The notes: a model not told the origin generated them from the sequence alone. DNA of 64,000 nucleotides from Lewinellaceae bacterium (GCA_020636435.1 JACJXX010000002.1:2604001-2668000); one strand, 5' to 3'; positions 18,079-26,496 are shown, numbered from the stretch's first letter. Made by a program: numbers and translations.

Positions 18079-18155
18079 ATCAGATACAAAAACAATTCGT
18101 ACCCTCGCAAGTTACTATAAGAGCAGCAGCAATACACGCTCGACAAAACTTTTAT

Positions 18156-18163
18156 TACATTTG
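18156..18163 (+). promoter_or_regulatory. Candidate -7 box of the DUF1573-yajC-ybbR-yebC block
   Basis: TACATTTG matches TAnnTTTG exactly and lies 36 nt before the DUF1573 start. A clear TTG -33 element is not evident. Confidence 0.45.
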
Positions 18164-18199
18164 CATGGCTTTTACTTGTAACGGGAAAAATCACAAAAA

Positions 18200-18718
18200 A
18201 TGAACCGACTCCTCCTACTGGCTTTGGCATTGCTCGCTTTCGGATGCAGCAACGACGGCCAATCCGCCGCCGGAAATGAAAAATCGCTGGAAGAAATCAA
18301 AAGCGACGGGCCGATCCGCAATTCCGATATTATCCGCAACCCGGTTTCGGCCAATGAACCCGTAGATACAGTAAACGTCGCCAAGATCGCTTTCGAGCAA
18401 GAAACTTTTGACTTCGGCGAAGTCGATGAAGGCGCAGTGGTGCAACACACCTTCAATTTCGTCAATACCGGCAAAGCGCCGCTGCTCATCAGCAGCGCCC
18501 GTTCTACTTGCGGGTGTACCGTGCCCGAGTGGCCGAAAGAGCCCGTCCCGCCGGGAGAGCGCGGCCAAATAGAAGTGAAGTTCAATACCCAGGGAAAGAA
18601 GAACAAACAAACCAAACCGGTCACTATTGTCGCCAATACCTATCCGGCAACATCAAAGGTCTTCCTCCAGGGCTTCGTGCGGCCGGCCGAAGGCACGCCG
18701 GAAGGGACTGGCGAATAA
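18200..18718 (+). CDS. DUF1573 lipoprotein
   Basis: 172 residues. Lipoprotein signal peptide with lipobox AFGC (Cys16). Residues ~55-160 are a single DUF1573 immunoglobulin-like domain: FDFGEVDEGAVVQHTFNF, SSARSTCGCTVPEWPKEPV and GEVKFNTQGK-like strands. The CGC pair is typical of the family. The function is unknown, but it is a periplasmic or surface protein. In many Bacteroidota the order DUF1573-yajC-ybbR is conserved, as here. A paralogue with the same CGCTVP core lies at 31384. Confidence 0.9.
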   Translation: MNRLLLLALALLAFGCSNDGQSAAGNEKSLEEIKSDGPIRNSDIIRNPVSANEPVDTVNVAKIAFEQETFDFGEVDEGAVVQHTFNFVNTGKAPLLISSARSTCGCTVPEWPKEPVPPGERGQIEVKFNTQGKKNKQTKPVTIVANTYPATSKVFLQGFVRPAEGTPEGTGE

Positions 18719-18760
18719 ATTCGCGATCTGTATCCAACAAAAAACGAAAATCCATTCAAA

Positions 18761-19087
18761 ATGACATCATTCGATATGCTATTGCTTCAGGCCGGAAATG
18801 CAGGGATGTACAACCTTGTTTTTATCGGCGCTATGATCCTCATCTTTTGGCTTTTCCTCATCCGGCCCCAGCAGAAACGCCAGAAAGAACAAAAAACTTT
18901 CATGGATAGCCTCCAGAAAGGAGACGAAATCGTGACTGCCAGCGGTATCATCGGCCGCATTAATAAAATTGAGGATAACGTCATAACCCTGGAAGTGGCC
19001 AATAAAACGTATATTCGGATCACCCGGGCCGCTGTGTCCAAAGAAATGACCGATTCCTTCTTTACCACCGATGATAAGGATAAATAG
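18761..19087 (+). CDS. yajC: Preprotein translocase subunit YajC
   Basis: 108 residues with one transmembrane helix (about 18-36), the hallmark FLIRPQQKRQKEQ directly after it, and the small beta domain KGDEIVTASGIIGRI. It is an accessory of the SecDF-YidC holotranslocon in the inner membrane. It starts 42 bp after the DUF1573 stop, in the same operon. Confidence 0.95.
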   Translation: MTSFDMLLLQAGNAGMYNLVFIGAMILIFWLFLIRPQQKRQKEQKTFMDSLQKGDEIVTASGIIGRINKIEDNVITLEVANKTYIRITRAAVSKEMTDSFFTTDDKDK

Positions 19088-19100
19088 AAAAGCATTTACG

Positions 19101-20057
19101 ATGAAGATCAAAGAGGACAGGGCTACCCTCCTCGCCTGCATAGGGATAGCCTTTGTCTTCTGGTTGCTGATCAAACTGTCTCAAACCTATCGCGCCGAAA
19201 AACAGGTCTTGTTCCAGTTCGAAATCCCAGAGGACAGGGCCCTTGCCACCCAGGCTCCCGATGATATGATTGTGCAGCTGGAAGGGACCGGATGGGACCT
19301 GCTTTTCGATTTTTTTTCCAGCCGTACGGTAAGGCTCTCCTATGATATTTCGGGTATCGACCATCTTCACCTCAACCGCGTGCAACTGCGCTCCGACATT
19401 TTGCAAAGCCTCTATTCCAACGACATCACCATCCTGGAGATCAACCCGGAGGACCTGGACCTCGCCCTGGAGGAAAAAGCCTCCAAATCCGTGCCAATCA
19501 TCGTGCGCGACAGCTTGAGTTTTGCGCCGGAACACCACCTGAAGGCCCCGCTCACCCTCAGCCCCGATTCCGTGAAAATAGCCGGCCCTGCTTCGATCGT
19601 CTCCACCATCAGCCAATGGCATACGGATACGCTGTACCTGTCCAACCTGAAGTCCAACGTCACCCGAATGATCAGGCTGGAACAACCCGTTCGCGAACTC
19701 TCCCTTTCGGTAAAGGAGGCCGAAGCCCAGATCGAAGTGGAACCCTACACGGAAAAAACCATGTATGTGCCATTGGTGATCAAAAATGCCCCGGACAGCC
19801 TGCGCATCTTCCCGGATAAGATCACCATCCGCTGCAAACTGGGCCTTAGCCAGTACGACGCCGTCTCCTATCGGGACTTTACAGCCGAAGTGGACCTCAA
19901 AGGGGTGTCCTCCAATGCGCCGAACAACAGCGTCCCCATAGTGGTCACCCAAAAACCGGATTTTGTGGAGACGCTTCAGTACACGCCAAAATCAGCCAAG
20001 TTTTTCATCGTCGAAAAGCCCGAAGTTGTTGAGAAAGATGGCTCCAAATCCGAGTAA
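19101..20057 (+). CDS. YbbR-like domain membrane-anchored protein
   Basis: From ATG 19101 (MKIKEDRATLL) 318 residues; an in-frame ATG at 19071 would overlap yajC by 17 nt and is less likely. One N-terminal membrane helix (about 9-26: LACIGIAFVFWLLIKLS) is followed by extracytoplasmic beta-rich YbbR-type repeats, for example LTLSPDSVKIAGP near 160 and FPDKITIRCKL near 247. YbbR/CdaR proteins regulate the diadenylate cyclase CdaA in Firmicutes; in Bacteroidota the homologue sits after yajC, as here, with unproven function. coaE, often next in this order, is absent; yebC follows instead. Confidence 0.85.
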   Translation: MKIKEDRATLLACIGIAFVFWLLIKLSQTYRAEKQVLFQFEIPEDRALATQAPDDMIVQLEGTGWDLLFDFFSSRTVRLSYDISGIDHLHLNRVQLRSDILQSLYSNDITILEINPEDLDLALEEKASKSVPIIVRDSLSFAPEHHLKAPLTLSPDSVKIAGPASIVSTISQWHTDTLYLSNLKSNVTRMIRLEQPVRELSLSVKEAEAQIEVEPYTEKTMYVPLVIKNAPDSLRIFPDKITIRCKLGLSQYDAVSYRDFTAEVDLKGVSSNAPNNSVPIVVTQKPDFVETLQYTPKSAKFFIVEKPEVVEKDGSKSE

Positions 20058-20128
20058 AATTTCGTATTTTCCCAGGCCGTGTTGTTAATCATGCAGGATT
20101 CCAATTTATCTCATCCAAAAGGCAAGAT

Positions 20129-20884
20129 ATGTCAGGTCATAATAAATGGTCAAAGATAAAACGCAAAAAAGGGGCAGCCGACGCCAAACGGTCCAAAATG
20201 TTCAGCCGGATCATCAAGGAAATAACCGTCGCCGTTAAGGAAGGCGGCAGCGGCGACCCCGATTTCAACCCCCGCCTGCGCCTGGCGGTAGCCAACGCCA
20301 AAGGGGTTAACATGCCAAAAGACAATGTGGAACGGGCCGTCAAAAAAGCCCTGGAATCAGGCAGTGGCGACATCCACCAGCCTACTTACGAAGGCTACGC
20401 TCCCGGCGGCGTCGCCGTTTTTGTGGAATGCACCACCGACAACCTGAAACGCACCATTTCCAGCGTGCGGTCTATCTTCAACAAGGGAGGAGGAAACCTG
20501 GCCACTTCCGGTTCGGTCGATTTTCTCTTCGAGCGCAAAGGAATCTTTGTTATTGGAAAAGGGGAGCACAACCTGGAAGAACTGGAGCTGGAAGTGATCG
20601 ATGGCGGCGCCGAAGACCTGGAGGTGGATGAAGAAAACGACGAGATCACCATCACCGTCGATTTTCCGGATTTTGGCAACATGCAGAAGAAACTCGAAGA
20701 ACTGGGCATCGAGCCGAAAAGCGCCAACCTCGAACGCATCCCCACCACGACTACCACGCTCAGTTTGTCGGATGCGAAATCGGCTCTTCACCTGATCGAA
20801 AACCTGGAAGAAGACGACGACGTGCAAAATGTGTTCCACAACCTGGAAATGACGGAGGAACTGGAGGCAGCGCTGGAGGAGTGA
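20129..20884 (+). CDS. yebC: YebC/PmpR family regulatory/translation protein
   Basis: 251 residues with the hallmark N-terminus SGHNKWSKIKRKKGAADAKR, then NVERAVKKALESG, GYAPGGVAVFVECTTDNLKRT and GSVDFLFERKG. YebC proteins are cytoplasmic DNA-binding regulators in some bacteria, and recent work on the family links them to relief of ribosome stalling on proline-rich stretches. It ends in an acidic tail (EDDDVQNVFHNLE). The gene is followed by a 19-bp perfect inverted repeat. Confidence 0.95.
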   Translation: MSGHNKWSKIKRKKGAADAKRSKMFSRIIKEITVAVKEGGSGDPDFNPRLRLAVANAKGVNMPKDNVERAVKKALESGSGDIHQPTYEGYAPGGVAVFVECTTDNLKRTISSVRSIFNKGGGNLATSGSVDFLFERKGIFVIGKGEHNLEELELEVIDGGAEDLEVDEENDEITITVDFPDFGNMQKKLEELGIEPKSANLERIPTTTTTLSLSDAKSALHLIENLEEDDDVQNVFHNLEMTEELEAALEE

Positions 20885-20917
20885 CCGGAGGGGAGGTTGT
20901 ATGAGGTATGAAATACA

Positions 20918-21008
20918 CCTGGCGCAAAATTTTGTAGGCTTTTTCTGCTGGAACCCCTTCTCATTCCCCTCGGGAGGGGAAGTGTGGCTTACAAAATTTT
21001 GCGCCAGG
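20918..21008. repeat. 19-bp perfect inverted repeat with nested GC hairpin
   Basis: Arms CCTGGCGCAAAATTTTGTA (20918-20936) and its exact complement (20990-21008) enclose a second hairpin, TTCCCCT-CGG-GAGGGGAA. It lies right after yebC with no downstream T-tract of its own, so it works as an RNA fold or cruciform rather than a textbook terminator. It is part of a 592-bp gene-free stretch before dnaG. Confidence 0.6.
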
Positions 21009-21112
21009 CTCCATACAATCATGATGCTGAATAGTCACAATTGTTTTATGGTTAACGCCTGAAAACGAGCAGAGCAACAATAGAACCATGTAACAATTAA
21101 ACAATTGGACCA

Positions 21113-21152
21113 CAAAAAAACTGCCCCGCACATCCCAGGGGAGACGGGGCAG
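21113..21152 (-). terminator. Minus-strand terminator without a recognised gene
   Basis: The minus strand has stem CTGCCCCG/CGGGGCAG (21121-21128 with 21145-21152) with an inner TCCC/GGGG pairing, then TTTTTTTG. The next minus-strand gene upstream is more than 2 kb away (fbaA), and dnaG on the plus strand lies between, so the terminator must end a short local transcript starting in about 21160-21330. Confidence 0.55.
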
Positions 21153-21476
21153 CCCACACACTATGAGAACACCCATTAATTCTTTGGCCTTTTCCGGCCT
21201 GCTATCTTTTTGCGAAAATTCGCTCGTTGTCAACTTCAATTATATAGACGCACAATTTCCCGCTGAAGTTATGCCTTTGAATGTTATTGTTTTGTTATGA
21301 TAAAAGAATTTAGTTAATCCATCCTTTTTAATTTACTGATATTCAGGTATTTGTTGTGTTAATCTGCATCTGTTGCCCGAAGCTGTCCTTTTCCTGGAAA
21401 ACGGGAATTGTCGCCCGGGTTGCCTTAGCGCGGCATCAGATAATTTGTTAACTTAGTAGTATTAAACCAGGCAAGC
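21153..21476. other. Gene-free stretch upstream of dnaG, possible minus-strand small RNA
   Basis: 324 bp. It probably holds a short transcript ending at the 21113-21152 terminator. It also carries the dnaG promoter: TAATTTG at 21441-21447 is one spacer base short of the -7 consensus and has a TTG at 21420-21422. No convincing peptide was seen. Confidence 0.3.
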
Positions 21477-23423
21477 ATGATCAAGCCCAAAAGCGTAGAA
21501 GAAGTAATAGAAACTGCCAAGGTGGAAGAAGTGATTCAGGATTACGTCAACCTCAAGCGCCGCGGAGTGAACATGATCGGGCTGTGCCCTTTTCACGCGG
21601 AAAAGACGCCTTCTTTCACCGTGTCTCCATCGAAGGGCTTTTATAAGTGTTTTGGCTGCGGGAAAGGTGGAGATGCCGTAAACTTCCTCATGGAACTGGA
21701 GCAGATGGATTTTCCGGAAGCCATACGCCACCTGGCCAGGAAATATGGCATCCAGCTGGAAGAGACGGAGGTTTCTCAGGAAGTTAGAGAAGAGCAGCAA
21801 TACCAGGAAAGCCTTTACCTGGTCAACGAATACGCCAAACAGTACTACCAGGACCAGCTTTTTCTTACCGATGTGGGCAAAAGCGTGGGGCTGAGTTACT
21901 TTAAGGAGCGGGGCTTTCGCGAGGAAGTGATCAAAAAGTTCGGCCTGGGCTTCGCTCCGGATAAAACGGACGCCTTTACCGTCAAGGCCACCCACGACGG
22001 TTACAAGCTGGATTTGCTGAAAAAGCTGGGGCTGGCCAGCCAGTACGGGCGGGATTTCTTCCGCAACCGGGTTATGTTCGCCATTCACAACCTCTCGGGC
22101 AAGGTCATCGGCTTCGGCGGCCGCATCCTGGTCAAGGATGTCAAGGCACCCAAGTACGTCAATACGCCGGAAACCGACGTCTACAACAAGAGCAAGGTCC
22201 TCTACGGCGCCTTTTTTGCCAAGCGCGCCATCCGCAAGGAAGACGAATGCATCATGGTGGAAGGGTATACCGACGTGCTTTCGCTCCACCAGGCGGGCAT
22301 CGAAAACGTGGTGGCCTCCTCGGGCACCTCCCTCACCATTGAGCAAATCCGCCTGGTCAAGCGCTACACCGAGAACATCAAAATCCTTTACGACGGCGAC
22401 CCGGCCGGCATCAAGGCCGCCCTGCGGGGGATGGGCATGGTGCTGGAGGAGGGCCTGAACGTGAAGATCGTCCTGCTCCCCCAGGGCGAGGATCCGGATT
22501 CCTACCTGAAAGCGGTAGGCACCGAAGCTTTTCGGGAGTACATCACCCAGGAGGCGAAGGATTTTATCATGTTCCAGGCCGGCCTGCTGCAGGAGGAGGC
22601 CGCCGGCGACCCGGTCAAAAAAACCAAGTTGATTAAAGATATTGTCGACAGCATCGCCCGGATACCCGACCCGCTGAAACGCTCCTTGTACGTGCGGGAG
22701 TGCGCCCGGATCATGGAAGTCGAAGAGCAATTGCTGGTCAACGAAGCCAACAAGGTGGTGGCTCACCGCTTTAGAAAAGGCCAGCAGGAAGAGGAGCGCG
22801 CGCGGCTTAAGGAAGGAGCTCCTCAGCCCGATGAGGTTTTCACAACGCCACCACCCTTGCCCCGGGAAAAGCAGGCCCCGGCCGGCGATGAATTCCAGGA
22901 GAAAGACATCATCCGGATTCTGATTGCCGGGGGAGGGGAGGTATTCGATAAGGAAGAAAATATTACCGTAGCCCAATACATCCTGAGCAACATCGAGGAC
23001 GTGCTGGATACTTTTGATTTTCCGCTCTACGGGCAGTTGGCGAAAAAGTGCCATGAAAGGTTATTGGCCAACGAACCCGTGAATACCGACTACTTCCTCA
23101 ACCACCCCGACGAAGAAATTCGCCAGATGGCCATCAATATGCTCAGCAGCCCCTATGAATACAGCGAAAACTGGGAAAAACGCTGGGATATTTTCCTTTC
23201 TTCTCAGAAAATGCCGGACGAGAATTTCGAAAGAGACAGCACCCAGGCCCTCAAGCGGTTTAAGCTCAGAAAGCTGAATAAAATGATCCGGCAAAACGCC
23301 GAAAAGATCAAGCAGCTCTTCGAGCAAAAGTCGGAGGATTACATCATCTACCTCAAGCTGGACCAGAAGCTGAAGGGGATGCGCAATGAGTTGGCGGAGG
23401 AGTTGGGGACGGTGGTGTTGTGA
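21477..23423 (+). CDS. dnaG: DNA primase
   Basis: 648 residues. N-terminal CHC2 zinc finger (CPFHAEKTPSF ... KCFGCGKGGDAVNF, about 38-70), RNAP-like basic domain, TOPRIM with MVEGYTDVLSLHQAG (about 260) and YDGDPAGIKAA (about 303), and a C-terminal ~200-residue helicase-binding region that ends in a Lys/Glu-rich coil. It synthesises RNA primers at the replication fork with DnaB. In-frame neighbours are not co-oriented, so it is monocistronic. Confidence 0.97.
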   Translation: MIKPKSVEEVIETAKVEEVIQDYVNLKRRGVNMIGLCPFHAEKTPSFTVSPSKGFYKCFGCGKGGDAVNFLMELEQMDFPEAIRHLARKYGIQLEETEVSQEVREEQQYQESLYLVNEYAKQYYQDQLFLTDVGKSVGLSYFKERGFREEVIKKFGLGFAPDKTDAFTVKATHDGYKLDLLKKLGLASQYGRDFFRNRVMFAIHNLSGKVIGFGGRILVKDVKAPKYVNTPETDVYNKSKVLYGAFFAKRAIRKEDECIMVEGYTDVLSLHQAGIENVVASSGTSLTIEQIRLVKRYTENIKILYDGDPAGIKAALRGMGMVLEEGLNVKIVLLPQGEDPDSYLKAVGTEAFREYITQEAKDFIMFQAGLLQEEAAGDPVKKTKLIKDIVDSIARIPDPLKRSLYVRECARIMEVEEQLLVNEANKVVAHRFRKGQQEEERARLKEGAPQPDEVFTTPPPLPREKQAPAGDEFQEKDIIRILIAGGGEVFDKEENITVAQYILSNIEDVLDTFDFPLYGQLAKKCHERLLANEPVNTDYFLNHPDEEIRQMAINMLSSPYEYSENWEKRWDIFLSSQKMPDENFERDSTQALKRFKLRKLNKMIRQNAEKIKQLFEQKSEDYIIYLKLDQKLKGMRNELAEELGTVVL

Positions 23424-23451
23424 AGAGAGTTGTTGGAGTAGCGGAGGAGTA

Positions 23452-23517
23452 TATGCCCTTTGTTAAAAAATAGCCCGTTCTGACCCTAGCCCAGGCTATT
23501 TTTTAACAAAGGGCATA
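23452..23517. terminator. 24-bp perfect inverted repeat, bidirectional terminator
   Basis: Arms 23452-23475 (starting TATGCCCTTTGTTAAAAAAT) and 23494-23517 are exact complements with an 18-nt loop. A-rich and T-rich blocks inside the arms supply U-tracts in both directions. It sits in the 99-bp gap between convergent dnaG and fbaA. Confidence 0.75.
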
Positions 23518-23522
23518 AAAAC

Positions 23523-24605
23523 TCACTCATTCCTGTTCAAACAATTCAAGTCCTCAAACGCCTGCTTCAGGCGCGCCTTGAACGTCTGTTCGCCGGCCCG
23601 CAGCCACTGCCGGGGGTCATAGAACTTCTTGTTGGGCTTGTCTTCGCCCTCCGGATTGCCGATTTGGGCTTGCAGGTAGTCCTTGTGCTTTTCGTTGTAC
23701 CCCCTTACGCCGTCCCAGAAGGCCCACTGCAGGTCGGTGTCGATGTTCATCTTGATGGCGCCGTAGCCGATGGCCTCTCTGATCTCCTCCTGAGAAGAGC
23801 CGGAACCGCCGTGGAAGACGAAGTTGATGGGGTTGTCGGCAGTTTTGAATTTCTCTTTCACATACTCCTGAGAATTCTTCAGGATGACGGGCTTGAGCTC
23901 CACGTTTCCGGGCTTGTACACCCCGTGAACGTTGCCGAAGGCGGCAGCGACCGTAAACCGCTTGCTCACTTTGCTCAGCGCTTCGTAGGCATAGCTCACC
24001 TCTTCCGGCTGCGTATACAGGCGGGAGCTGTCCACGCCGGTATTGTCTACGCCGTCCTCTTCTCCGCCGGTCACGCCCAGCTCGATCTCCAGGGTCATGC
24101 CGATCTTATCCATGCGTTCGAGGTAGCGCACGCAGGTTTCCACGTTTTCCTGGATGGGTTCTTCCGACAGGTCGATCATGTGGGAGCTGTAGAGCGGGTA
24201 ACCCCGGCTTTTGAAGAACTTTTCGCCGGCGCCGATCAGGCCGTCGAGCCAGGGCAGGAGCTTGCGGGCGCAGTGGTCGGTGTGCAGGATGACGGTCACG
24301 CCGTAGGCTTTGGCCAGAGTATGCACGTGCATGGCGCCGGAGATGCCTCCGAGGATGGCCGCGCGCTGGTTTTCGTTGGACAGCCCTTTGCCGGCATTGA
24401 AGGCGGCGCCGCCGTTGGAAAACTGGATGATCACCGGGGAGTTGGCCTCTTTGGCGGTTTCCATTACGGCATTGATGGTATTGCTGCCGACGACGTTGAC
24501 TGCGGGAAGGGCAAAGTCGTTTTCATTGGCGTAGCTAAAAAGCTCCGTCACCTCGTCTCCGTGGAGCACGCCGGTTCTGAAGCGGGTGGAAGTTGCTGTG
24601 GACAT
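23523..24605 (-). CDS. fbaA: Class II fructose-bisphosphate aldolase
   Basis: 360 residues, with zinc-binding HTDHC (about 113), GGEEDGVDN, SVGGTHG-like ASGNVHGVYKPGN here written AFGNVHGVYKPGN (about 231), and VFHGGSGSSQEEI (about 270) followed by the phosphate-binding KMNIDTDLQWA. It catalyses reversible cleavage of fructose-1,6-bisphosphate in glycolysis and gluconeogenesis with Zn2+. Length matches the FbaA (A-type) class. The start lies only 22 nt from a large hairpin (see the leader entry), so control at the leader is possible. Confidence 0.96.
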   Translation of the reverse strand: MSTATSTRFRTGVLHGDEVTELFSYANENDFALPAVNVVGSNTINAVMETAKEANSPVIIQFSNGGAAFNAGKGLSNENQRAAILGGISGAMHVHTLAKAYGVTVILHTDHCARKLLPWLDGLIGAGEKFFKSRGYPLYSSHMIDLSEEPIQENVETCVRYLERMDKIGMTLEIELGVTGGEEDGVDNTGVDSSRLYTQPEEVSYAYEALSKVSKRFTVAAAFGNVHGVYKPGNVELKPVILKNSQEYVKEKFKTADNPINFVFHGGSGSSQEEIREAIGYGAIKMNIDTDLQWAFWDGVRGYNEKHKDYLQAQIGNPEGEDKPNKKFYDPRQWLRAGEQTFKARLKQAFEDLNCLNRNE

Positions 24606-24627
24606 AGCATTCAGGTTGTTTGTAAAT

Positions 24628-24680
24628 AAAAATGGCTATATGCGCCAGGCCCTTTCGGGCACGGCAATATAGCCATTTTT
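24628..24680 (-). promoter_or_regulatory. Structured leader/attenuator-like hairpin before fbaA
   Basis: A 14-bp perfect stem, AAAAATGGCTATAT (24628-24641) with its complement (24667-24680), encloses an inner stem that on the minus strand is GCCC-GAAA-GGGC, a GNRA tetraloop, flanked by GCC/GGC. On the minus strand the outer stem is followed by TTTTTATTT, as in a terminator, only 22 nt before the fbaA ATG. There is no room for a promoter after it, so it either ends trxB messages or acts inside the fbaA leader. Confidence 0.55.
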
Positions 24681-24681
24681 G

Positions 24682-24699
24682 AGGATTCCCGGGAATCCT
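24682..24699. promoter_or_regulatory. 18-bp perfect palindrome upstream of fbaA
   Basis: AGGATTCCCGGGAATCCT is its own reverse complement and touches the leader hairpin by 2 bp. It could be an operator for a dimeric regulator or another RNA hairpin. Confidence 0.5.
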
Positions 24700-24770
24700 G
24701 AGGGCAAGACTCTTCTCAGGAAGGGTATTTAAAAGTAGTGTGCGATGTAATGGCCCGGCAGGAGCCAGAT

Positions 24771-24844
24771 GGTGCACGGTGTACGCGAGCAGGCCACGCG
24801 TACATCATACACAACGTACACCGTACACGCTATGCTGTCCAACT
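24771..24844 (-). repeat. Dispersed repeat, GTACAC family, copy A
   Basis: Read on the minus strand it starts GTTGGACAGC and runs into GTGTACGGTGTACG, then ends in the inverted form CGTACACCGTGCAC. Thirteen of 14 bases of these arms are complementary. Copies B (43758-43851) and C (53881-53988) share the GTTGGACAGC end and the GTACACCGTACAC-like core. Confidence 0.5.
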
Positions 24845-24856
24845 CCAAATTCTATC

Positions 24857-25801
24857 TCAAATAATGCCTTCTTCCGTGAGGTAGCGTTCCGCGTCCAGGG
24901 CGGCCATGCAACCGGTGCCTGCGGCGGTAACCGCCTGCCGGTAGATGTTGTCCTGGGCGTCGCCGCTGGCAAAAACCCCCGTTACGTTCGTTTTGGTGCT
25001 CTTGCCATTGGTTTGGATGTAGCCCGTGCCATCCATGTTGAGCCAGTCTTTGAAGATGTCCGTATTGGGTTTGTGGCCGATGGCCACAAAGAAGCCCTTT
25101 ACGGGGATAGTAGACTCTTTTTTAGTTTGATTATTAACGACCAGCAGGCCTTCAACTTCATTTTCGCCCAGGACTTCGGCCGCTTCGGTATTCCAGTGCA
25201 CCTGGATGTTTTTCGTTTTGAAGACCCGCTCCTGCATGATCTTGGAGGCGCGCAGTTCGTCGCGGCGGACCAGCAGGTGGACGACGGGGCACAATTTAGA
25301 CAAGTAAAGCGCTTCCTCGGCGGCGGTATCGCCGCCTCCGACGACGGCTACCTCCTGGCCCCGGAAAAAGAAGCCGTCGCATACGGCGCAGGCGGATACG
25401 CCTTTGTTGGTAAGCCGCTTCTCAGATTCCAGGCCCAGCCACTTGGCGCTGGCGCCGGTGGAAATGATGATGCTGTCGGCGTGGATTTCGTGGCCGGTTT
25501 CCGACCAGGCTTTGTGCACCGGCCCGGTGAAGTCGACCTTGCTGATCAATTCATAGCGCACGTCGGTTCCGAAGCGCTCGGCCTGTTTGCGGAAATCCTC
25601 CATCATCTGGGGCCCCATAATGCCATCCGGGTATCCGGGGTAGTTCTCCACGTCTGTAGTGATCATGAGTTGCCCGCCTGGTTCTTTGCCGGTGTACAAT
25701 ACCGGCTCGAGATTCGCGCGCGCAGCGTATACTGCTGCCGTGTAGCCTGCCGGCCCGGAGCCGATGATCAGGCATTTTATTCTTTCGATACCTTCTGCCA
25801 T
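24857..25801 (-). CDS. trxB: Thioredoxin-disulfide reductase
   Basis: The ATG at 25801 (MAEGIERIKCLIIG) gives 314 residues, the family's usual length; a longer frame upstream has no reductase features. FAD motif GSGPAGYTAAVYA (15-27), redox CAVC (about 139-142), NADPH motif GGGDTAAEEA (about 155), C-terminal FASGDAQD. It reduces thioredoxin with NADPH in the cytoplasm. An exact -7 box lies 27 nt upstream. Confidence 0.95.
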   Translation of the reverse strand: MAEGIERIKCLIIGSGPAGYTAAVYAARANLEPVLYTGKEPGGQLMITTDVENYPGYPDGIMGPQMMEDFRKQAERFGTDVRYELISKVDFTGPVHKAWSETGHEIHADSIIISTGASAKWLGLESEKRLTNKGVSACAVCDGFFFRGQEVAVVGGGDTAAEEALYLSKLCPVVHLLVRRDELRASKIMQERVFKTKNIQVHWNTEAAEVLGENEVEGLLVVNNQTKKESTIPVKGFFVAIGHKPNTDIFKDWLNMDGTGYIQTNGKSTKTNVTGVFASGDAQDNIYRQAVTAAGTGCMAALDAERYLTEEGII

Positions 25802-25828
25802 TTTATTTTTTGCTTTTTTCTTGTGCGG

Positions 25829-25836
25829 CAAAAATA
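25829..25836 (-). promoter_or_regulatory. Candidate -7 box for trxB
   Basis: The minus strand reads TATTTTTG, a perfect TAnnTTTG, 27 nt before the trxB ATG. Confidence 0.4.
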
Positions 25837-25955
25837 AAGATAATAGGCAAGGAGCTATGTAATTTTCGTCACAGAATAAGCGGCTCCCCACCGGTTCTTT
25901 GATGAAACGCCTCAGGGGCGCAAGTGGTTGAGAGATGGCGAGGCAGCGAGGTGGT

Positions 25956-26024
25956 GTAAGGGTGTAAATGAAGTTGACAAGGCAGCCCATCGCACAGGCC
26001 TCTTTTACACGTTTACACCCTTAC
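25956..26024. repeat. Inverted repeat GTAAGGGTGTAAA, related to 36341-36397
   Basis: Arms GTAAGGGTGTAAA (25956-25968) and its complement (26012-26024). The right part, TTTACACGTTTACACCCTT, is identical to the right arm of the 36341-36397 hairpin. It lies 8 bp after the ndk stop and could end ndk transcripts. Confidence 0.6.
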
Positions 26025-26031
26025 GCGTTTC

Positions 26032-26451
26032 CTAAAACATTTCCGTAGCCGCAAAGTGGAAGCTCGCTTCGCGGGCGGCATTCTCGTCGGAGTCGGCGCC
26101 GTGGACGGCGTTTTCGCCGATGCTTTTAGCAAAGAGCGCGCGGATGGTGCCGGGCGCGGCTTTAGCCGGGTCGGTGGCGCCGATCAGTTCGCGGAAGGAT
26201 TCCACCGCGTTTGCTTTTTCCAGCACTGCCGCGACAATCGGCCCGGAGGACATGAATTCCACCAGTTCTCCGTAGAACGGGCGCTCCTTGTGCACCTCGT
26301 AGAACTCCCCGGCTTTTTCCGGAGACAATTTGGTCAGTTTCATTGCTACGATCCGGAATCCCGCCTCATTGATCTTCGCCAGGATGCCTCCGATGTGGCC
26401 CGCCTTTACAGCATCGGGCTTGATCATGGTAAATGTTCTGTTTCCAGCCAT
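26032..26451 (-). CDS. ndk: Nucleoside-diphosphate kinase
   Basis: 139 residues: TFTMIKPDAVKAGHIG at the N-terminus, RPFYGELVEFMSSGP, and the phosphohistidine motif NAVHGADS. It transfers gamma-phosphate between NTPs and NDPs via the His intermediate. Canonical size and motifs. It has an exact -7 box 37 nt upstream. Confidence 0.97.
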   Translation of the reverse strand: MAGNRTFTMIKPDAVKAGHIGGILAKINEAGFRIVAMKLTKLSPEKAGEFYEVHKERPFYGELVEFMSSGPIVAAVLEKANAVESFRELIGATDPAKAAPGTIRALFAKSIGENAVHGADSDENAAREASFHFAATEMF

Positions 26452-26488
26452 TATGATATTAGTTATTTTGTGTTTTCAAAAAGCGGTG

Positions 26489-26496
26489 CAAAAGTA
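26489..26496 (-). promoter_or_regulatory. Candidate -7 box for ndk
   Basis: The minus strand reads TACTTTTG, a perfect TAnnTTTG, 37 nt before the ndk ATG. Confidence 0.4.

Noticed and set aside
20961..21239. 92-codon minus-strand frame reading through the orphan terminator
   Set aside because: It starts with TTG, crosses a strong terminator hairpin and has no protein-like composition.
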